DNA of 64,000 bases from Paraburkholderia flagellata (GCF_021390645.1 NZ_JAJEJT010000002.1:682001-746000); one strand, 5' to 3'. Positions 1 through 9,612 are shown, counted from the stretch's first letter. The notes: generated by a model not told the origin, from the sequence alone. Program-made: numbers and translations.

Positions 1-4
1 GTAA

Positions 5-1453
5 TCAGACATCTTGGGTGCTCCGGGGCCGCTGCGCGAGTGCGAGCGCAGCGGCTTCGATCGTCAGGTTGCGCGCGACGGGCTGGCCAAAGCGCTGGCC
101 GAAGCCGCTTTGCGTGTCGTCGCGCTGGTACAGGTCGTAGTGGTCCGGGTCGCTTGCGAGCAGCGTGAACGGCGCGCAATGCGCGGCCGCGCAGGAGCGT
201 TCGCAGCCGCTCAGGTGCGCTTCGGTGTCGGGCGGCAGCAGGGCGGCGAGACGCTGTGCGTCGGCTTTCGTGTCGGCGCGGCTTTTTGCGCACCCCGCCG
301 AGCCCGTGCAGGCGATGAGGCGCGCGAGCGGATCGGCACGCGAGACGATGAGACCGAGCGCGTGCAGGCGTTCGAGCGTGGCGGCCATGGCGTGCGCGGA
401 CACGTTGGGCAGCAGCAGGCCTTGCCATGGCGTCACCCGCAGCGTCGCATCGCCCGAGTCTTCCGCGAGCGCGGCGAGCGCGCGCAGCGTATGCGCGTCG
501 ATGCGGCCGAGCGCGGGCTGCGCGCCCACGTAGCCGCTGCCGTCAGCGTGCAGCGCGTGCGCGCCCAGGCGCAAGTCGGCGGGACTCGGCTCGCGACGCC
601 ACGCGTGCAGCGCGGCGTCGTCACGCATCAGCGCGAAGTCGCCATGAGCTTGCGCGCGTTGCAGCAGCGCATCGAGCGAGTGTGCGGCCAGCACGTCGCG
701 CATGCGGGTTGCATCCGAGTCCGCTAGATCGAGGAACGCATGGAGCAGCGCGCGCATCGATGCGCGAATGTCTTCGGCGGCGAGTGTGCCGATTGGCCGT
801 GTTGTCGGGCATCCCGCGAGGCCCACCGCGAAGCGCACCGTCGCGCCGTGCGGCAGCGCGGCGAGCCAGACGTCGTGCGGATGCTCGAGCATCGCCATGC
901 GCTCGCCGCCGTCCAGTTGCAGCGCGAACTTGGGCGAGAGCGAGGCGAAACGCGCCTCGCGCTGCATCATGTCGATGAGTTCGGCGGCGATTGCTGCCGT
1001 GTTGCACAAAGAGTTCGGGTCAACGCCCGCGAGCGGGCTCAGCATCACGTTGCGCAACTCGTCGGCGGCGCATGCGCGCTCGAGCGGGCTTGCGGCGTCG
1101 ATGCCAGTGGGCCCGAGGCCCGCGCCGATTAGCGCGGCGCTCAGTGCCGCCTCTTCGCCCACGCGCACGCCGCGAATCTGCACGTTCGCGCGATTGGTCA
1201 GTTCGAGCACGCCGGTGGCATGCGCCGACGCAGCATCGGCGAGGGCGTGCACACGCGCGGCGCTCAGCACGCCGCCGGGCAGGCGGATGCGACACAAGCC
1301 GCCGTCGCGCGCCGCGACCACGCGCACGAGCCCGGGGCACGCCGAGGGGCGGAGCGCGGCCAATGCAGTAGCGGGCGAGACGGGCTTCGTTTCGTGGTTC
1401 AAGGGAATACCGGGTAAGCATTGCGCGAGAGCGGCGCGCTGCCCGCACGGCAA
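5..1453 (-). CDS. cobG: Precorrin-3B synthase CobG
   Basis: Predicted monooxygenase of the aerobic (oxygen-dependent) cobalamin pathway, converting precorrin-3A to precorrin-3B. The protein has the nitrite/sulphite-reductase fold: an N-terminal ferredoxin-like half (PGLVRV...[11 protein letters not shown]) and, near the C-terminus, the cysteine pattern CTGSAGC followed by GCERSC that would hold a 4Fe-4S cluster. About 480 residues fits the family. The start is uncertain: the longest frame opens with TTG at 1453 without a clear ribosome site, and a second TTG lies about 17 codons inside. It is transcribed away from cobL and lies directly downstream of a cobalamin riboswitch on the same strand, so it is probably shut off by adenosylcobalamin. 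The stop is only 5 bases from the window edge, so further cob genes may follow. Confidence 0.93.
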   Translation of the reverse strand: MPCGQRAALAQCLPGIPLNHETKPVSPATALAALRPSACPGLVRVVAARDGGLCRIRLPGGVLSAARVHALADAASAHATGVLELTNRANVQIRGVRVGEEAALSAALIGAGLGPTGIDAASPLERACAADELRNVMLSPLAGVDPNSLCNTAAIAAELIDMMQREARFASLSPKFALQLDGGERMAMLEHPHDVWLAALPHGATVRFAVGLAGCPTTRPIGTLAAEDIRASMRALLHAFLDLADSDATRMRDVLAAHSLDALLQRAQAHGDFALMRDDAALHAWRREPSPADLRLGAHALHADGSGYVGAQPALGRIDAHTLRALAALAEDSGDATLRVTPWQGLLLPNVSAHAMAATLERLHALGLIVSRADPLARLIACTGSAGCAKSRADTKADAQRLAALLPPDTEAHLSGCERSCAAAHCAPFTLLASDPDHYDLYQRDDTQSGFGQRFGQPVARNLTIEAAALALAQRPRSTQDV

Positions 1454-1511
1454 GCGGGAAACGGCAGCGGTATCGGTACACCCCGCCCGATATGGGTTCG
1501 CACGAACATTC

Positions 1512-1659
1512 GGCCGGCAGGTCTCCTGGCTCGCAGGTCGTGGACCGCATCGGCCTTCCCGGTAAAACCAGTGGCTCGGGTGGATGCGGTCTCGCTGCTC
1601 ACAGTCGCGGGGGCGGCCACAGTTTGCTGTGTTCCCAGTTATGCCTTAAAGGCGCCGGC
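1512..1659 (-). promoter_or_regulatory. Cobalamin (B12) riboswitch upstream of cobG
   Basis: Read on the minus strand, the segment carries the hallmark B12 box AGCCAGGAGACCTGCC (1516-1531), preceded by the conserved core pieces CTGGGAAC (about 1630-1638) and CCCGCGACTGT. The order and spacing fit the cobalamin riboswitch family. A CATAAT hexamer (1669-1674, minus) lies about 10 bases before its 5' end and could be the -10 element. The element ends about 60 bases before the cobG start, so it would act on cobG and anything downstream. It points away from cobL, so the plus-strand cobLKM unit is not under this switch. Confidence 0.9.
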
Positions 1660-1780
1660 GGACACGGTATTATGCCCGTTTTCACGCGCGCTCCGCCCGA
1701 CAATGGGGTCGCGGGCCGATGGCGGCGCAGAGAAACAGGCAGTAAAACAGGCAGCAGAACAGGCAAAAGCGGGAGAACGA

Positions 1781-3007
1781 ATGCAGGGCACGCAGGCATG
1801 GCTGACGGTTATAGGCATAGGCGACGATGGCTACGCGGGGCTCGGGCGCGACGCGCGGCGCGCGCTGTTCGACGCGGCCGTCGTGACGGGCGGCGAACGC
1901 CATCTTGCGATGCTGCCCTCGCGCGTGCGTGCGCGCCGCGAAGCGTGGCCGCAGCCGTTCAGCGTCGAGGCGCTGCTCGCGCATCGCGAGTCGAATGCGC
2001 CCGTATGCGTGCTCGCGAGCGGTGACCCCATGCTGTTCGGCGTGGGCGCGACGCTCGCGCGCCGTGTCGCGCCCGGTGAAATGCGCGTGCTGCCCGCGCC
2101 CTCGTCGCTTTCGCTCGCGGCGGCGCGCATGGGCTGGGCGTTGCAGGATACGTCGATGGTCTCGCTCGTCGGCCGTCCGCTCGATGCGCTGCGCCGTCAT
2201 CTCTACGCGCGCTCGCGCGTGCTTGCGTTGAGCGCGGATGGGCGCACGCCGGCGGCGCTCGCCGCGTTGCTTGCCGAAGCGGGCTTCGGCGCCACGCGTC
2301 TTGCCGTGTTCGAGCATTTGGGCGGCCTGCTCGAGCGCCGCATCGAAGGCCGCGCCGATGCGTGGCACGTCGACGAAACCGCGGCGCTCAATCTCGTCGC
2401 GTTCGAATGCGAAAGCGATTTTGCGAATGCGCCCGCGCAGGGCTGGACGCTCACGCCCGGCCTTCCCGACGACGCCTACCGCCACGACGGCCAGCTCACG
2501 AAGCGCGACGTGCGCGCGCTCACGCTCGCGCGCCTCGCGCCCACGCCCGGCGCGTTGCTTTGGGACGTGGGTGCGGGCAGCGGCTCGATCGGCATCGAAT
2601 GGATGCGCTCGCACGCGGCTTGCCGCGCGATCGCGATCGAAGCGCACGCCGAGCGTCAACGCTTCATCGAACACAATCGCGCCGCGCTGGGCGTGCCAGG
2701 GTTGCAACTCGTTGCGGGCCGCGCGCCCGAAGCGCTCGCAGGACTCGCCGCGCCCGACGCCGTATTCATCGGCGGCGGCGTGACCGTGCCCGGTGTGCTG
2801 GACGCGTGCTGGGCGGCGCTCGCGAGCGGCGGTCGGCTCGTCGCGAATGCAGTGACGCTGCAAAGCGAAGCGGCACTCGTGACGTGGCGCGCGCAGCACG
2901 GCGGCACGCTCACGCGTATCGGCATTGGCGAGGCGCAGCCACTGGGTGGCTTCGATACCTGGCGGCAGGCGTTGCCCGTCACGATCTACGAGGCAGTCAA
3001 GCCATGA
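1781..3007 (+). CDS. cobL: Precorrin-6Y C5,15-methyltransferase (decarboxylating) CobL
   Basis: Bifunctional enzyme that methylates precorrin-6Y at C5 and C15 and decarboxylates the acetate side chain at C12. The N-terminal half (about residues 5-200) is a tetrapyrrole methylase domain ([26 protein letters not shown]). The C-terminal half (about 215-400) is a CbiT-like Rossmann methyltransferase ([17 protein letters not shown]), so both functions are fused. ATG at 1781 was chosen because GGGAGA sits 5-10 bases upstream and 408 residues matches the family; the open frame extends further upstream but only across the riboswitch region. It overlaps cobK by ATGA, indicating translational coupling. 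Confidence 0.94.
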   Translation: MQGTQAWLTVIGIGDDGYAGLGRDARRALFDAAVVTGGERHLAMLPSRVRARREAWPQPFSVEALLAHRESNAPVCVLASGDPMLFGVGATLARRVAPGEMRVLPAPSSLSLAAARMGWALQDTSMVSLVGRPLDALRRHLYARSRVLALSADGRTPAALAALLAEAGFGATRLAVFEHLGGLLERRIEGRADAWHVDETAALNLVAFECESDFANAPAQGWTLTPGLPDDAYRHDGQLTKRDVRALTLARLAPTPGALLWDVGAGSGSIGIEWMRSHAACRAIAIEAHAERQRFIEHNRAALGVPGLQLVAGRAPEALAGLAAPDAVFIGGGVTVPGVLDACWAALASGGRLVANAVTLQSEAALVTWRAQHGGTLTRIGIGEAQPLGGFDTWRQALPVTIYEAVKP

Positions 3008-3747
3008 CGGCGCGCATCCTGCTGCTGGGCGGCACCGGCGACGCGCTGGCGATTGCGCGCACGCTCGGCCCGCAGCACGTGTACTCGCTTGCGGGCCTCG
3101 GCCGCGTGCCCGCCGATCTCGCCTGCGCCGTGCGTGTGGGCGGCTTCGGTGGGGCAGAAGGGCTCGCGCGCTTTCTCGCCGACGAAGACATCGCGCTCGT
3201 TTTCGACGCCACGCATCCCTACGCCGCGCAGATCAGTGCCAACGCGGCGCGTGCCTGCGTTGCGGCGCACGTGCCGTACTGGGCGCTGCGGCGTGCGCCG
3301 TGGCAGCCGCAGCCCGGCGACGACTGGCGCATGGTGAGCGGCTGGCCCGGCGTAGTCGAAGCGCTTGCGCCGTTCGCGCGTCCGCTCTTCACGCTCGGGC
3401 GCGAACCGCTTGCGCATCTGAACGAAGTGCCGGAACAGCAGCACTGGACGGTCCGTTGCCTCGAAGCGCATCCGGGCCACGCTCGCGCACGCATCATCGA
3501 CGCGCGCGGGCCGTTCGCAGCGGAAGGCGAGCGCGCTCTTTTCATCGAAGCGCATATCGACGTCGTGGTCAGCAAGAACAGTGGCGGCGCGGCGACCGAA
3601 GCGAAGCTCGCCGTCGCGCGCGAGATGGGCCTGCCCGTGGTGATGATGCAGCGGCCGCCGCTGCCGGATGCGCAACGCGAATTCACCTCGGCGCAAGCAG
3701 CGATCGATGCACTCGCGAACTACAATCAGCGGAGTTTCCACGCATGA
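3004..3747 (+). CDS. cobK: Precorrin-6A reductase CobK
   Basis: NADPH-dependent reductase converting precorrin-6A to precorrin-6B (dihydro-precorrin-6), the step before CobL. The N-terminus [16 protein letters not shown] is the family's nucleotide-binding signature. [19 protein letters not shown] (around residues 65-85) and the late [15 protein letters not shown] are conserved CobK/CbiJ blocks. Length 247 residues is typical. ATG lies inside the cobL stop (ATGA), and the gene itself overlaps cobM in the same way, so cobL-cobK-cobM form a tight operon. Confidence 0.94.
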   Translation: MTARILLLGGTGDALAIARTLGPQHVYSLAGLGRVPADLACAVRVGGFGGAEGLARFLADEDIALVFDATHPYAAQISANAARACVAAHVPYWALRRAPWQPQPGDDWRMVSGWPGVVEALAPFARPLFTLGREPLAHLNEVPEQQHWTVRCLEAHPGHARARIIDARGPFAAEGERALFIEAHIDVVVSKNSGGAATEAKLAVAREMGLPVVMMQRPPLPDAQREFTSAQAAIDALANYNQRSFHA

Positions 3748-4475
3748 CCGTTTTCTTCATCGGCGCAGGGCCGGGCGATCCTGAACTGATCACCGTGAAG
3801 GGCCAGCGCCTCGTGCGCAGTTGCCCCGTTATTCTCTACGCCGGTTCGCTCGTGCCGCCCGCCGTGCTCGAAGGCCACCGTGCGCACAAGGTGGTCGATA
3901 CCGCACCGCTTACGCTGGATGAGATCGTCGCGTTGCTCGAAAACGCGCACGCCCAAGGCTTCGACGTGGCGCGTGTGCATTCGGGCGACCCGTCGCTCTA
4001 CGGCGCAATCGGCGAGCAGATCCGGCGCTTGCGTATGCTTGGTATTCCTTATGAAGTTGTGCCCGGCGTGACCGCGGCGGCTGCGTGCGCGGCGGCGCTC
4101 GGCAGCGAACTCACGCTGCCCGGTATTTCGCAAACACTCATCCTCACGCGCTACGCCACGAAAACATCGATGCCCGAAGGCGAGCAGCTAGGCGACCTCG
4201 CGCGCCACCAGGCGACGCTCGCGATCCACCTGGGCGTGCGCCATGTCGGGCGCATCGTCGAGGAATTGCGGCCTCACTATGGCGAGGATTGCCCCGTGGC
4301 GGTGATCTATCGCGCGAGCTGGCCCGACGAGGAGCGTGTGACAGGCACGCTCGCGGATATCGCGCAGAAGGTGCTGGCAACGGATATCGAGCGTACTGCC
4401 CTGATTCTCGTGGGGCGTGTGCTCGCGGCAGAGGGTTTTGCGGATTCGACGTTGTATGGGGCGTCGAAGCGGTAG
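3744..4475 (+). CDS. cobM: Precorrin-4 C11-methyltransferase CobM
   Basis: S-adenosylmethionine-dependent methyltransferase adding the C11 methyl group to precorrin-4 to give precorrin-5. The N-terminal [22 protein letters not shown] is the tetrapyrrole methylase signature; [10 protein letters not shown] and the [15 protein letters not shown] loop are further SAM-site blocks. Length 243 residues is typical. Its ATG overlaps the cobK stop by four bases. Its stop is 3 bases from the end of the convergent MarR gene, leaving no room for a separate terminator. Confidence 0.94.
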   Translation: MTVFFIGAGPGDPELITVKGQRLVRSCPVILYAGSLVPPAVLEGHRAHKVVDTAPLTLDEIVALLENAHAQGFDVARVHSGDPSLYGAIGEQIRRLRMLGIPYEVVPGVTAAAACAAALGSELTLPGISQTLILTRYATKTSMPEGEQLGDLARHQATLAIHLGVRHVGRIVEELRPHYGEDCPVAVIYRASWPDEERVTGTLADIAQKVLATDIERTALILVGRVLAAEGFADSTLYGASKR

Positions 4476-4477
4476 GG

Positions 4478-4924
4478 CTACGAAAGCGCTCGCAAATGCT
4501 CGCGCAGCTTGTCGACTTCGCCGTTGGCAAATTCCCTTTCGATTTCCTCATGCGTTTGCTGCCAGATCGGAAATGCCGCATTGAGCAGTCGATGCCCATC
4601 GTCAGTAAGGCTCAGCAAACGGCTGCGCTTGTCTTCTGGGTCCAGTTCGATGACCACGAGTCCGCGCCGCTCCAGCGGCTTGAGCGCGGCCGTGAGCGTA
4701 GTGCGGTCCATGGCCAGCAGCGACGCGACATCTTTCATGCCGGGCGGATGGGGCCGGTTCAGCGACATCAGCAGCGAAAACTGGCCGTTCGTGAGATCGA
4801 GCGGGCGCAGCACGTCGTCGAAAATGCGCGCGAGATTCCGCGCTGCCCGCTGCATATGCAAACACAGGCAGCAATCGCGCACTAATAGCGTGGTTTCGAA
4901 GGGAAGTTTCTTTGCGCGTGCCAT
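4478..4924 (-). CDS. MarR family transcriptional regulator
   Basis: 148-residue winged-helix repressor. The central block LTNGQFSLLMSLNRPHPPGMKDVASLLAMDRTTLTAALKPLERRGLVVI is a MarR DNA-binding domain. The N-terminal CCLCLHMQRAARNLARIFDD is the dimerisation helix; it has two closely spaced cysteines (CCLC), which could make the protein thiol-responsive (inference). It is divergent from the YCII/GST pair, with a perfect 12-bp palindrome in the gap, so it probably represses itself and those genes. Confidence 0.9.
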   Translation of the reverse strand: MARAKKLPFETTLLVRDCCLCLHMQRAARNLARIFDDVLRPLDLTNGQFSLLMSLNRPHPPGMKDVASLLAMDRTTLTAALKPLERRGLVVIELDPEDKRSRLLSLTDDGHRLLNAAFPIWQQTHEEIEREFANGEVDKLREHLRALS

Positions 4925-4935
4925 GTTGCAATTAT

Positions 4936-4947
4936 GTTGATATCAAC
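4936..4947. promoter_or_regulatory. Probable MarR operator palindrome
   Basis: GTTGATATCAAC is a perfect 12-bp inverted repeat; flanking TA steps extend the symmetry to about 18 bp with one mismatch per arm. It lies 12 bases upstream of the marR-like ATG and about 90 bases upstream of the YCII gene. Size, symmetry and place in a divergent promoter fit a MarR dimer site. That the neighbouring regulator binds it is inference. Confidence 0.6.
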
Positions 4948-5035
4948 CTATGCTGTCAAGGCCGGATGGGCGACACGCCGTTGCCCCGATTTCAGACCCG
5001 TAGCTGGATCAGTCAACACAGCAGATGGAGGACAC

Positions 5036-5401
5036 ATGAGCGATCAGAAACTGTTTCTCGCTGTTTTTCTCGGCACCAAGGACAACGCGCGCATGAAGGG
5101 GTGGGCGGCGCTTTCCGAAGCAGATCGGCACGCGAAGGAAAAAGAGGGCATTGCCGCCTGGCATGCGTGGGTCGAAAAGCACAAGGCGTCGATCGTCGAC
5201 ATGGGCGGCCCGCTCGGCAAGACCAAATCGATTGGCGAGCGTGGCATCGCGGATACGTCCAACGCGCTAACAGGCTATACCGTTCTGCGCGCCGCATCGC
5301 ACGAAGAGGCCGCCAAGCTGTTCGAAGGCCATCCCCATTTTTCGATTTTCCCGGGCGAGGCCGTCGAAGTGATGCCCGTTCTGCCGATTCCTGGTGCATG
5401 A
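5036..5401 (+). CDS. YCII-domain-containing protein
   Basis: 121-residue ferredoxin-like alpha/beta protein of the YCII/DGPF type. It has a small alpha-beta core, with MGGPLGKTKSIGERGIAD and SHEEAAKLFEGHPHFSIFPG resembling the family's ligand-pocket blocks. These proteins are cytosolic and mostly uncharacterised; some act as small lyases or dehalogenases. ATG at 5036 follows a good GGAGG; a longer frame upstream lacks such a site. It is followed 13 bases later by a glutathione S-transferase and controlled from the MarR promoter gap, suggesting a shared detoxification role (inference). Confidence 0.8.
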   Translation: MSDQKLFLAVFLGTKDNARMKGWAALSEADRHAKEKEGIAAWHAWVEKHKASIVDMGGPLGKTKSIGERGIADTSNALTGYTVLRAASHEEAAKLFEGHPHFSIFPGEAVEVMPVLPIPGA

Positions 5402-5414
5402 ACGGAGCCGCGTC

Positions 5415-6032
5415 ATGAAACTCTACGGTTTTTCAGGCACTCGTTCGCAACGTGCGTTATGGGGCCTCAAGGAAGTCGACGCCGATTTCGAATTCATCAC
5501 GGTCAATCTGCTCGAAGGCGAGCACAGGCGGCCCGAATACCTGCGCATCAATCCCGCGGGCAAGGTTCCCGTACTCGTGGACGGCGATCGCGTGATTCCC
5601 GAATCGGCCGCAATCGTGCTGTATCTCGCGGACAAATATCCGGAGAAGCAGCTATTGCCCAAGGATCTCGACGAGCGGGCACAGGCGTATCGCTGGACCC
5701 TGTTCGCCGTCACCGAACTGGAACAGCCGCTCTGGAGAATCACTCGGCACTCCTTCCTTTATCCGCCGGACAAGCGCAGCCCCGCCGATATCGAACTCGC
5801 GCGGGAGGACTTCAAGACCATGGCCGCCGTCCTCGAGAAGCACCTCGAAGGGCGCGAGTTCATCGTCGGTAACAGGCTTTCGGTTGCCGACTGCGTGACG
5901 GTTTATCTGATGGACTGGGCCAACGAAGTGCAACTGCTGGAGGGCTTTCCGCGCTTGCAGGCGTATCTCGAACGCCTCTATGCGCGGCCCGAGGCGCCGC
6001 AGCGCATCGCCGAAGCACGCAAGGCAGCATAA
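5415..6032 (+). CDS. Glutathione S-transferase family protein
   Basis: 205-residue soluble transferase. The N-terminal thioredoxin-like domain (MKLYGFSGTRSQRALW, then INPAGKVPVL and PESAAIVLYLADKYP, the cis-Pro and Glu-Ser glutathione-binding signatures) is followed by an all-helical C-terminal domain with RLSVADCVTVYLMDW. ATG at 5415 was preferred: GGAG lies 8 bases upstream and the family N-terminus begins there; an in-frame ATG at 5394 is possible. Probably co-transcribed with the YCII gene and aimed at electrophilic or halogenated compounds; the substrate cannot be told from sequence. Confidence 0.88.
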   Translation: MKLYGFSGTRSQRALWGLKEVDADFEFITVNLLEGEHRRPEYLRINPAGKVPVLVDGDRVIPESAAIVLYLADKYPEKQLLPKDLDERAQAYRWTLFAVTELEQPLWRITRHSFLYPPDKRSPADIELAREDFKTMAAVLEKHLEGREFIVGNRLSVADCVTVYLMDWANEVQLLEGFPRLQAYLERLYARPEAPQRIAEARKAA

Positions 6033-6035
6033 ACA

Positions 6036-6071
6036 GAAAAACGGCCCAATCGGATCACGCCGATTGGGCCG
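6036..6071 (-). terminator. Intrinsic terminator of the symporter gene
   Basis: A perfect 12-bp stem (CGGCCCAATCGG with CCGATTGGGCCG, loop of 6) sits in the convergent gap. Read on minus it is followed by TTTTT, giving a classic Rho-independent terminator for the symporter. On plus there is no T-tract after the stem, so it would be weaker for the GST transcript. Confidence 0.85.
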
Positions 6072-6094
6072 CCTTGCTACCGCGTTACTTCACG

Positions 6095-7570
6095 TCAATG
6101 CGCCCGCGCATGCTCATGATCGACATGCGTGCGCGGCTGCGTCACCGTGCTCACCACGGCAAGCACGATCACGTTCACGAACAGCGCAAGGAAACCGATG
6201 TTGATGTCCTTGAGCGCATCCGGCGCGAACGGAATCAGCTGAGCCACGCTCACATGCGTGAGCGTCGTGACGATCACCACGAGCACGCCCGCCAAGATGC
6301 CGCAGAACGCGCCTTGCTTTGTCACGCGATTGCGCGCGGAAAGGCTGCACACCATCGCCGGGAAGAGTTGCGTGACGAAGTTGTAGCCCATCAGCAGCAG
6401 CGCGACGATGGTGTCGCCGCCGTTGAGCGTGAAGCCTACCGCCACGAGCGCGATCACCGGCACGAAAAAGCGAGCGAGCTTCGCGACTTGCGCGTCGTCC
6501 GCGCTCTTCGCAAGGCCGCCGCGATAGATGTCGTTGGCGAGCAGCGTCGAAGCCGTGGTGAGGATCATCGAGCCCGGCACGAGTGCGGTGAGCACACCCG
6601 CCGCGCCGATCACGCCCACGAACCACGGATCGAACGTTTGCAGCGCGAGGCGGAAGAGCGAGAGGTCGATGTCGCCGCCCTTCAGGCCCGGCACCTTGAG
6701 CACGGCCGCGAAGCCGCAAAAGAACACGAACAGCAGGATGAGCTGATAAAGCGGCAGGATCATCGCGTTGCGGCGGAAGATACGCTCGTTCTTCGCGGTG
6801 TAGACCGACATGAACGTGTGCGGCCACATGAAGAAGCCGAGCGCCGTGAGCAGCACGGTGGACTGGAACCACGTCACGCTCTGGCCACGCGCCGGGAAGG
6901 TGAGAAAGCCGGGCTTGGCGGCGTCGATCGCGCGGAACATCTCGCTCAGGCTGCCGTAGTGGTGAATCGGCAGGTAGACGCCGAGGAACACGGCGATGGC
7001 GAGAATCATCGTGTCCTTCACGACCGAATTCCACGCGCAGCCGCGCACGCCCGAAACGATCACGTAAGCCGTGACCACGGCCGCGCCGATCCAGATCGCC
7101 GCCGTGGAGGAAATCGCGCCATAGGAGGCCGTCGTCACGATGATGCCGAGCCCCTTCAGTTGCAGCACGAGATACGGCACGAGCGCGAGCACGCCCACGC
7201 ATGCCACGAGCACGCCCAGTGCGGGGCTCTGGTACTTGCGCGCGAAGAAGTGCGGCTGCGAGACGAGCCGGTGCTGCTTGGCGAAGCGCCAGACGGGCGG
7301 CAGCATCCAGTACGAGAGGATGTACGCAAGCGTGCCGTAAGCCAGAATGTAGTAGACGGGCGCGCCCTTGCCATAGGCGAAGCCGCTGCCGCCGAGGAAC
7401 GTGAAGGTCGTGTAGATCTCGCCCGCCATCAGCAGGAACACGAACGCAGTGCCGAAGCTGCGGCCCCCCACGGCCCACTGCTCGAGACTCATGTCGTGCC
7501 CGCGGCGGGCGCGCATGCCGAGATAGAGCGCGACCAGGGTCATCGCCGCGATGATGATGAGGGCGCTCAT
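6095..7570 (-). CDS. Sodium:solute symporter family protein
   Basis: 491-residue inner-membrane transporter of the SSS family with about 13 hydrophobic helices. The stretch FVFLLMAGEIYTTFTFLGGSGFAYGKGAP and later LFPAMVCSLSARNRVTKQGA are typical of the PanF/MctP-like branch that carries monocarboxylates or vitamins with Na+. ATG at 7570 overlaps the stop of the upstream DUF3311 gene (ATGA). The substrate is not evident. The C-terminus has an unusual HVDHEHARAH His-rich end. Confidence 0.88.
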   Translation of the reverse strand: MSALIIIAAMTLVALYLGMRARRGHDMSLEQWAVGGRSFGTAFVFLLMAGEIYTTFTFLGGSGFAYGKGAPVYYILAYGTLAYILSYWMLPPVWRFAKQHRLVSQPHFFARKYQSPALGVLVACVGVLALVPYLVLQLKGLGIIVTTASYGAISSTAAIWIGAAVVTAYVIVSGVRGCAWNSVVKDTMILAIAVFLGVYLPIHHYGSLSEMFRAIDAAKPGFLTFPARGQSVTWFQSTVLLTALGFFMWPHTFMSVYTAKNERIFRRNAMILPLYQLILLFVFFCGFAAVLKVPGLKGGDIDLSLFRLALQTFDPWFVGVIGAAGVLTALVPGSMILTTASTLLANDIYRGGLAKSADDAQVAKLARFFVPVIALVAVGFTLNGGDTIVALLLMGYNFVTQLFPAMVCSLSARNRVTKQGAFCGILAGVLVVIVTTLTHVSVAQLIPFAPDALKDINIGFLALFVNVIVLAVVSTVTQPRTHVDHEHARAH

Positions 7571-7782
7571 GATCGCACCTCCGCATCCGCTTCGCCCGAA
7601 AGCCGGTTGGCCGGATCGAGCCGGTAGACGATGCCCATGATCGCCGCGGCCAGCACGACCCACATGACGATCCACGCCAGCACGAGCGGCATGCCGAGCA
7701 CGAGTGGCTCGGTGCGATTGACGAACGGCACCCCTAACAGGATGCCGATAAAGGGCAAGGCAGCGAGCAACCGCAGTGACAT
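7567..7782 (-). CDS. DUF3311 small membrane protein
   Basis: 71-residue protein with two hydrophobic helices (about residues 3-20 and 27-48), matching the DUF3311 pattern LLAALPFIGILLGVPFVNR...P.VLG.PL.LAWI. Such proteins are almost always encoded just ahead of an SSS symporter and are thought to be a small accessory subunit. ATG at 7782 was chosen for the AGAGGAG 7-13 bases upstream; it leaves the usual family length. Its stop overlaps the symporter start by four bases. Confidence 0.85.
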   Translation of the reverse strand: MSLRLLAALPFIGILLGVPFVNRTEPLVLGMPLVLAWIVMWVVLAAAIMGIVYRLDPANRLSGEADAEVRS

Positions 7783-8027
7783 GGCAACTCCTCTTTGATA
7801 TGAGAAGAAAAGAAACGTCGCGTCGGGGTGCGAGGCTACCCACTCTATGCTCGTGAACGCGCCCCGTAAAGCTGCCAAAAATACTGAAGCGCTTGCCGTA
7901 AATATTGGTGCAACGCGCCATTTTTACGGTTACGGGGCGACATCGTTCAGGCACGCCGAACGCCGATCCGGCTACACTTCTCGCAGCCCGGCGCGCTATG
8001 TGCGCATGCCCTTAACGGATCGACTCC

Positions 8028-8705
8028 ATGATCGAGAGCCTGATTTCAGACATCCTGTTCGGTTTTACCGGACTCATCAGCATCATCAATCCCATTGGCG
8101 TTGCCTTCGTTTTTCTCGACCGCACCGCGAACCTCACCGACGAAGAGCGGCGCCTGCTCGCCAAGCGCGTCGCGATCAATGCATTCTTCGTGCTGGTTGC
8201 GGCGTTTTTCGTGGGCACGCCGATCCTGCATTTCTTCGGCATTTCAATGGAAGCGCTGCGTATTGGCGGCGGCCTCGCGGTGGCAGTGAGTGGCTGGCAG
8301 ATGCTCAACGCGCCCGAGCCCGAGCCGCTTCCGGCCGATCATCCGGTCAAGCCCATGAGCGCGAGTTCGGCCTCCGGCAAGGCCTTTTTTCCGCTGACCA
8401 TACCGCTCACCACGGGCCCGGGCTCCATCGCCACGGCCATTGCGCTGAACGCCAACCGGACGCACAAGCTTTCGGCGTGGCTGCTCTCGAGCTTCGCGTC
8501 GATCGTGATTTCCGCGCTCGTCATGCTCGTGATCTATTACGTGTACAGCCGCGCTGCGCGGCTTTCGCAGTACCTGGGTGTGGAAGGCACGCGCGTGGCC
8601 ATGCGCGTGTCGTCGTTTCTGCTCCTGTGCATCGGGGTGCAGATCATACTGACTGGCCTCACCGGCTTTCTCACGCCGATCGCCGACCTGCACGCCGCGA
8701 AGTAG
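8028..8705 (+). CDS. MarC family integral membrane protein
   Basis: 225-residue inner-membrane protein with about six hydrophobic segments. FTGLISIINPIGVAFVFL near the N-terminus and FFPLTIPLTTGPGSIATAIALN in the middle are signatures of the MarC/UPF0056 family; the paired N-P and G-P motifs lie in the two membrane repeats. The function of the family is unsettled; E. coli MarC was once linked to multidrug resistance but deletion has no such effect. It stands alone, divergent from the DUF3311-symporter pair. Confidence 0.88.
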   Translation: MIESLISDILFGFTGLISIINPIGVAFVFLDRTANLTDEERRLLAKRVAINAFFVLVAAFFVGTPILHFFGISMEALRIGGGLAVAVSGWQMLNAPEPEPLPADHPVKPMSASSASGKAFFPLTIPLTTGPGSIATAIALNANRTHKLSAWLLSSFASIVISALVMLVIYYVYSRAARLSQYLGVEGTRVAMRVSSFLLLCIGVQIILTGLTGFLTPIADLHAAK

Positions 8706-8760
8706 CGGTGCTTTCAAAGCGGCCGGCGTACACGAGCGTCCTCACACGAAGGAGACCATC

Positions 8761-9594
8761 ATGTGCCGCTGGCTCGCTTATACGGGTAACCCCGTGCATC
8801 TCGAGACCGTGCTGTTTCACGCGCGCCATTCGCTGATCGACCAAAGCCTGCATTCGACCAAAGGTGCGACCACCACGAATGGCGACGGCTTCGGAATGGG
8901 CTGGTTCCAGGACCCGCACGACATTCCGTACCGCTATCGCAGCGTGCATCCGGCCTGGAACGACCGCAACCTGCGCGAACTCGCGCGTGCGGTGCGCGCG
9001 CCCATGTTCATTGCGCATATTCGCGCCGCCACCGACACGCCGGTGCAGGAGACGAACTGCCATCCGTTTCGCCACCGGCGCTGGATCTTCGCGCACAACG
9101 GGCTGATTCGCAGCTATCCGCTCATGCGGCGCGATCTGCTCGTCGCGATCGATCCGGAGCGCTTCAACGCGCTCGAAGGTTCGACGGATTCCGAAACGAT
9201 GTTCTATCTGGCGATGACGTTCGGCCTCGAATTCGATCCCGTCACCGCGCTCGAACGTATGGCAGGTTTCGTTGAAGCCACCGCGAAGAAGCATGGCGTC
9301 GAGCCCGCACTCAATATGACCGTGTGCGCTTGTGACGGCGAGCAGATCGTCGCCGCGCGTTATTCGAGCGAACGCAATTCGCGTTCGCTTTATCACACCA
9401 CGGCGTTCCGGCATCTCCGCGAACTGTATCCCGACGATCCGCGCATCGCGGCGGCCGGCGACGACGCGTATCTGCTCGTCTCCGAGCCGCTCGGCGACAG
9501 GCCCGAGGTCTGGGCCGAAGTGCCGGAATCGACGGCCATTGTCGTGCGCGGCCCCGAGGTCGAGTACCGGCCGTTCGCGCCGATCGCGCCTTAG
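8761..9594 (+). CDS. Class II glutamine amidotransferase (YafJ/EgtC-like)
   Basis: 277-residue cytosolic protein with a free N-terminal cysteine after Met removal (MCRWLAY, Cys2), the catalytic nucleophile of class II (Ntn) amidotransferases. NGDGFGMGWF, FIAHIRAAT and HPFRHRRWIFAHNG are the glutamine-binding blocks. It lacks an attached synthetase domain and belongs to the stand-alone YafJ/EgtC group, whose acceptor is often unknown. No ergothioneine genes are nearby, so EgtC is not supported. A GAAGGAGA ribosome site precedes the ATG. Confidence 0.87.
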   Translation: MCRWLAYTGNPVHLETVLFHARHSLIDQSLHSTKGATTTNGDGFGMGWFQDPHDIPYRYRSVHPAWNDRNLRELARAVRAPMFIAHIRAATDTPVQETNCHPFRHRRWIFAHNGLIRSYPLMRRDLLVAIDPERFNALEGSTDSETMFYLAMTFGLEFDPVTALERMAGFVEATAKKHGVEPALNMTVCACDGEQIVAARYSSERNSRSLYHTTAFRHLRELYPDDPRIAAAGDDAYLLVSEPLGDRPEVWAEVPESTAIVVRGPEVEYRPFAPIAP

Positions 9595-9612
9595 CCAGTC
9601 CGTCAGGGATCG

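Noticed and set aside
1421..1780. Extended N-terminus for CobL reaching back over the riboswitch region
   Set aside because: The extension has no CobL similarity; ATG 1781 has a proper ribosome site and gives family length.
6074..7627. 517-codon open frame on plus opposite the symporter
   Set aside because: Highly charged, His/Arg/Glu-rich antisense translation; the minus strand encodes a complete SSS transporter.
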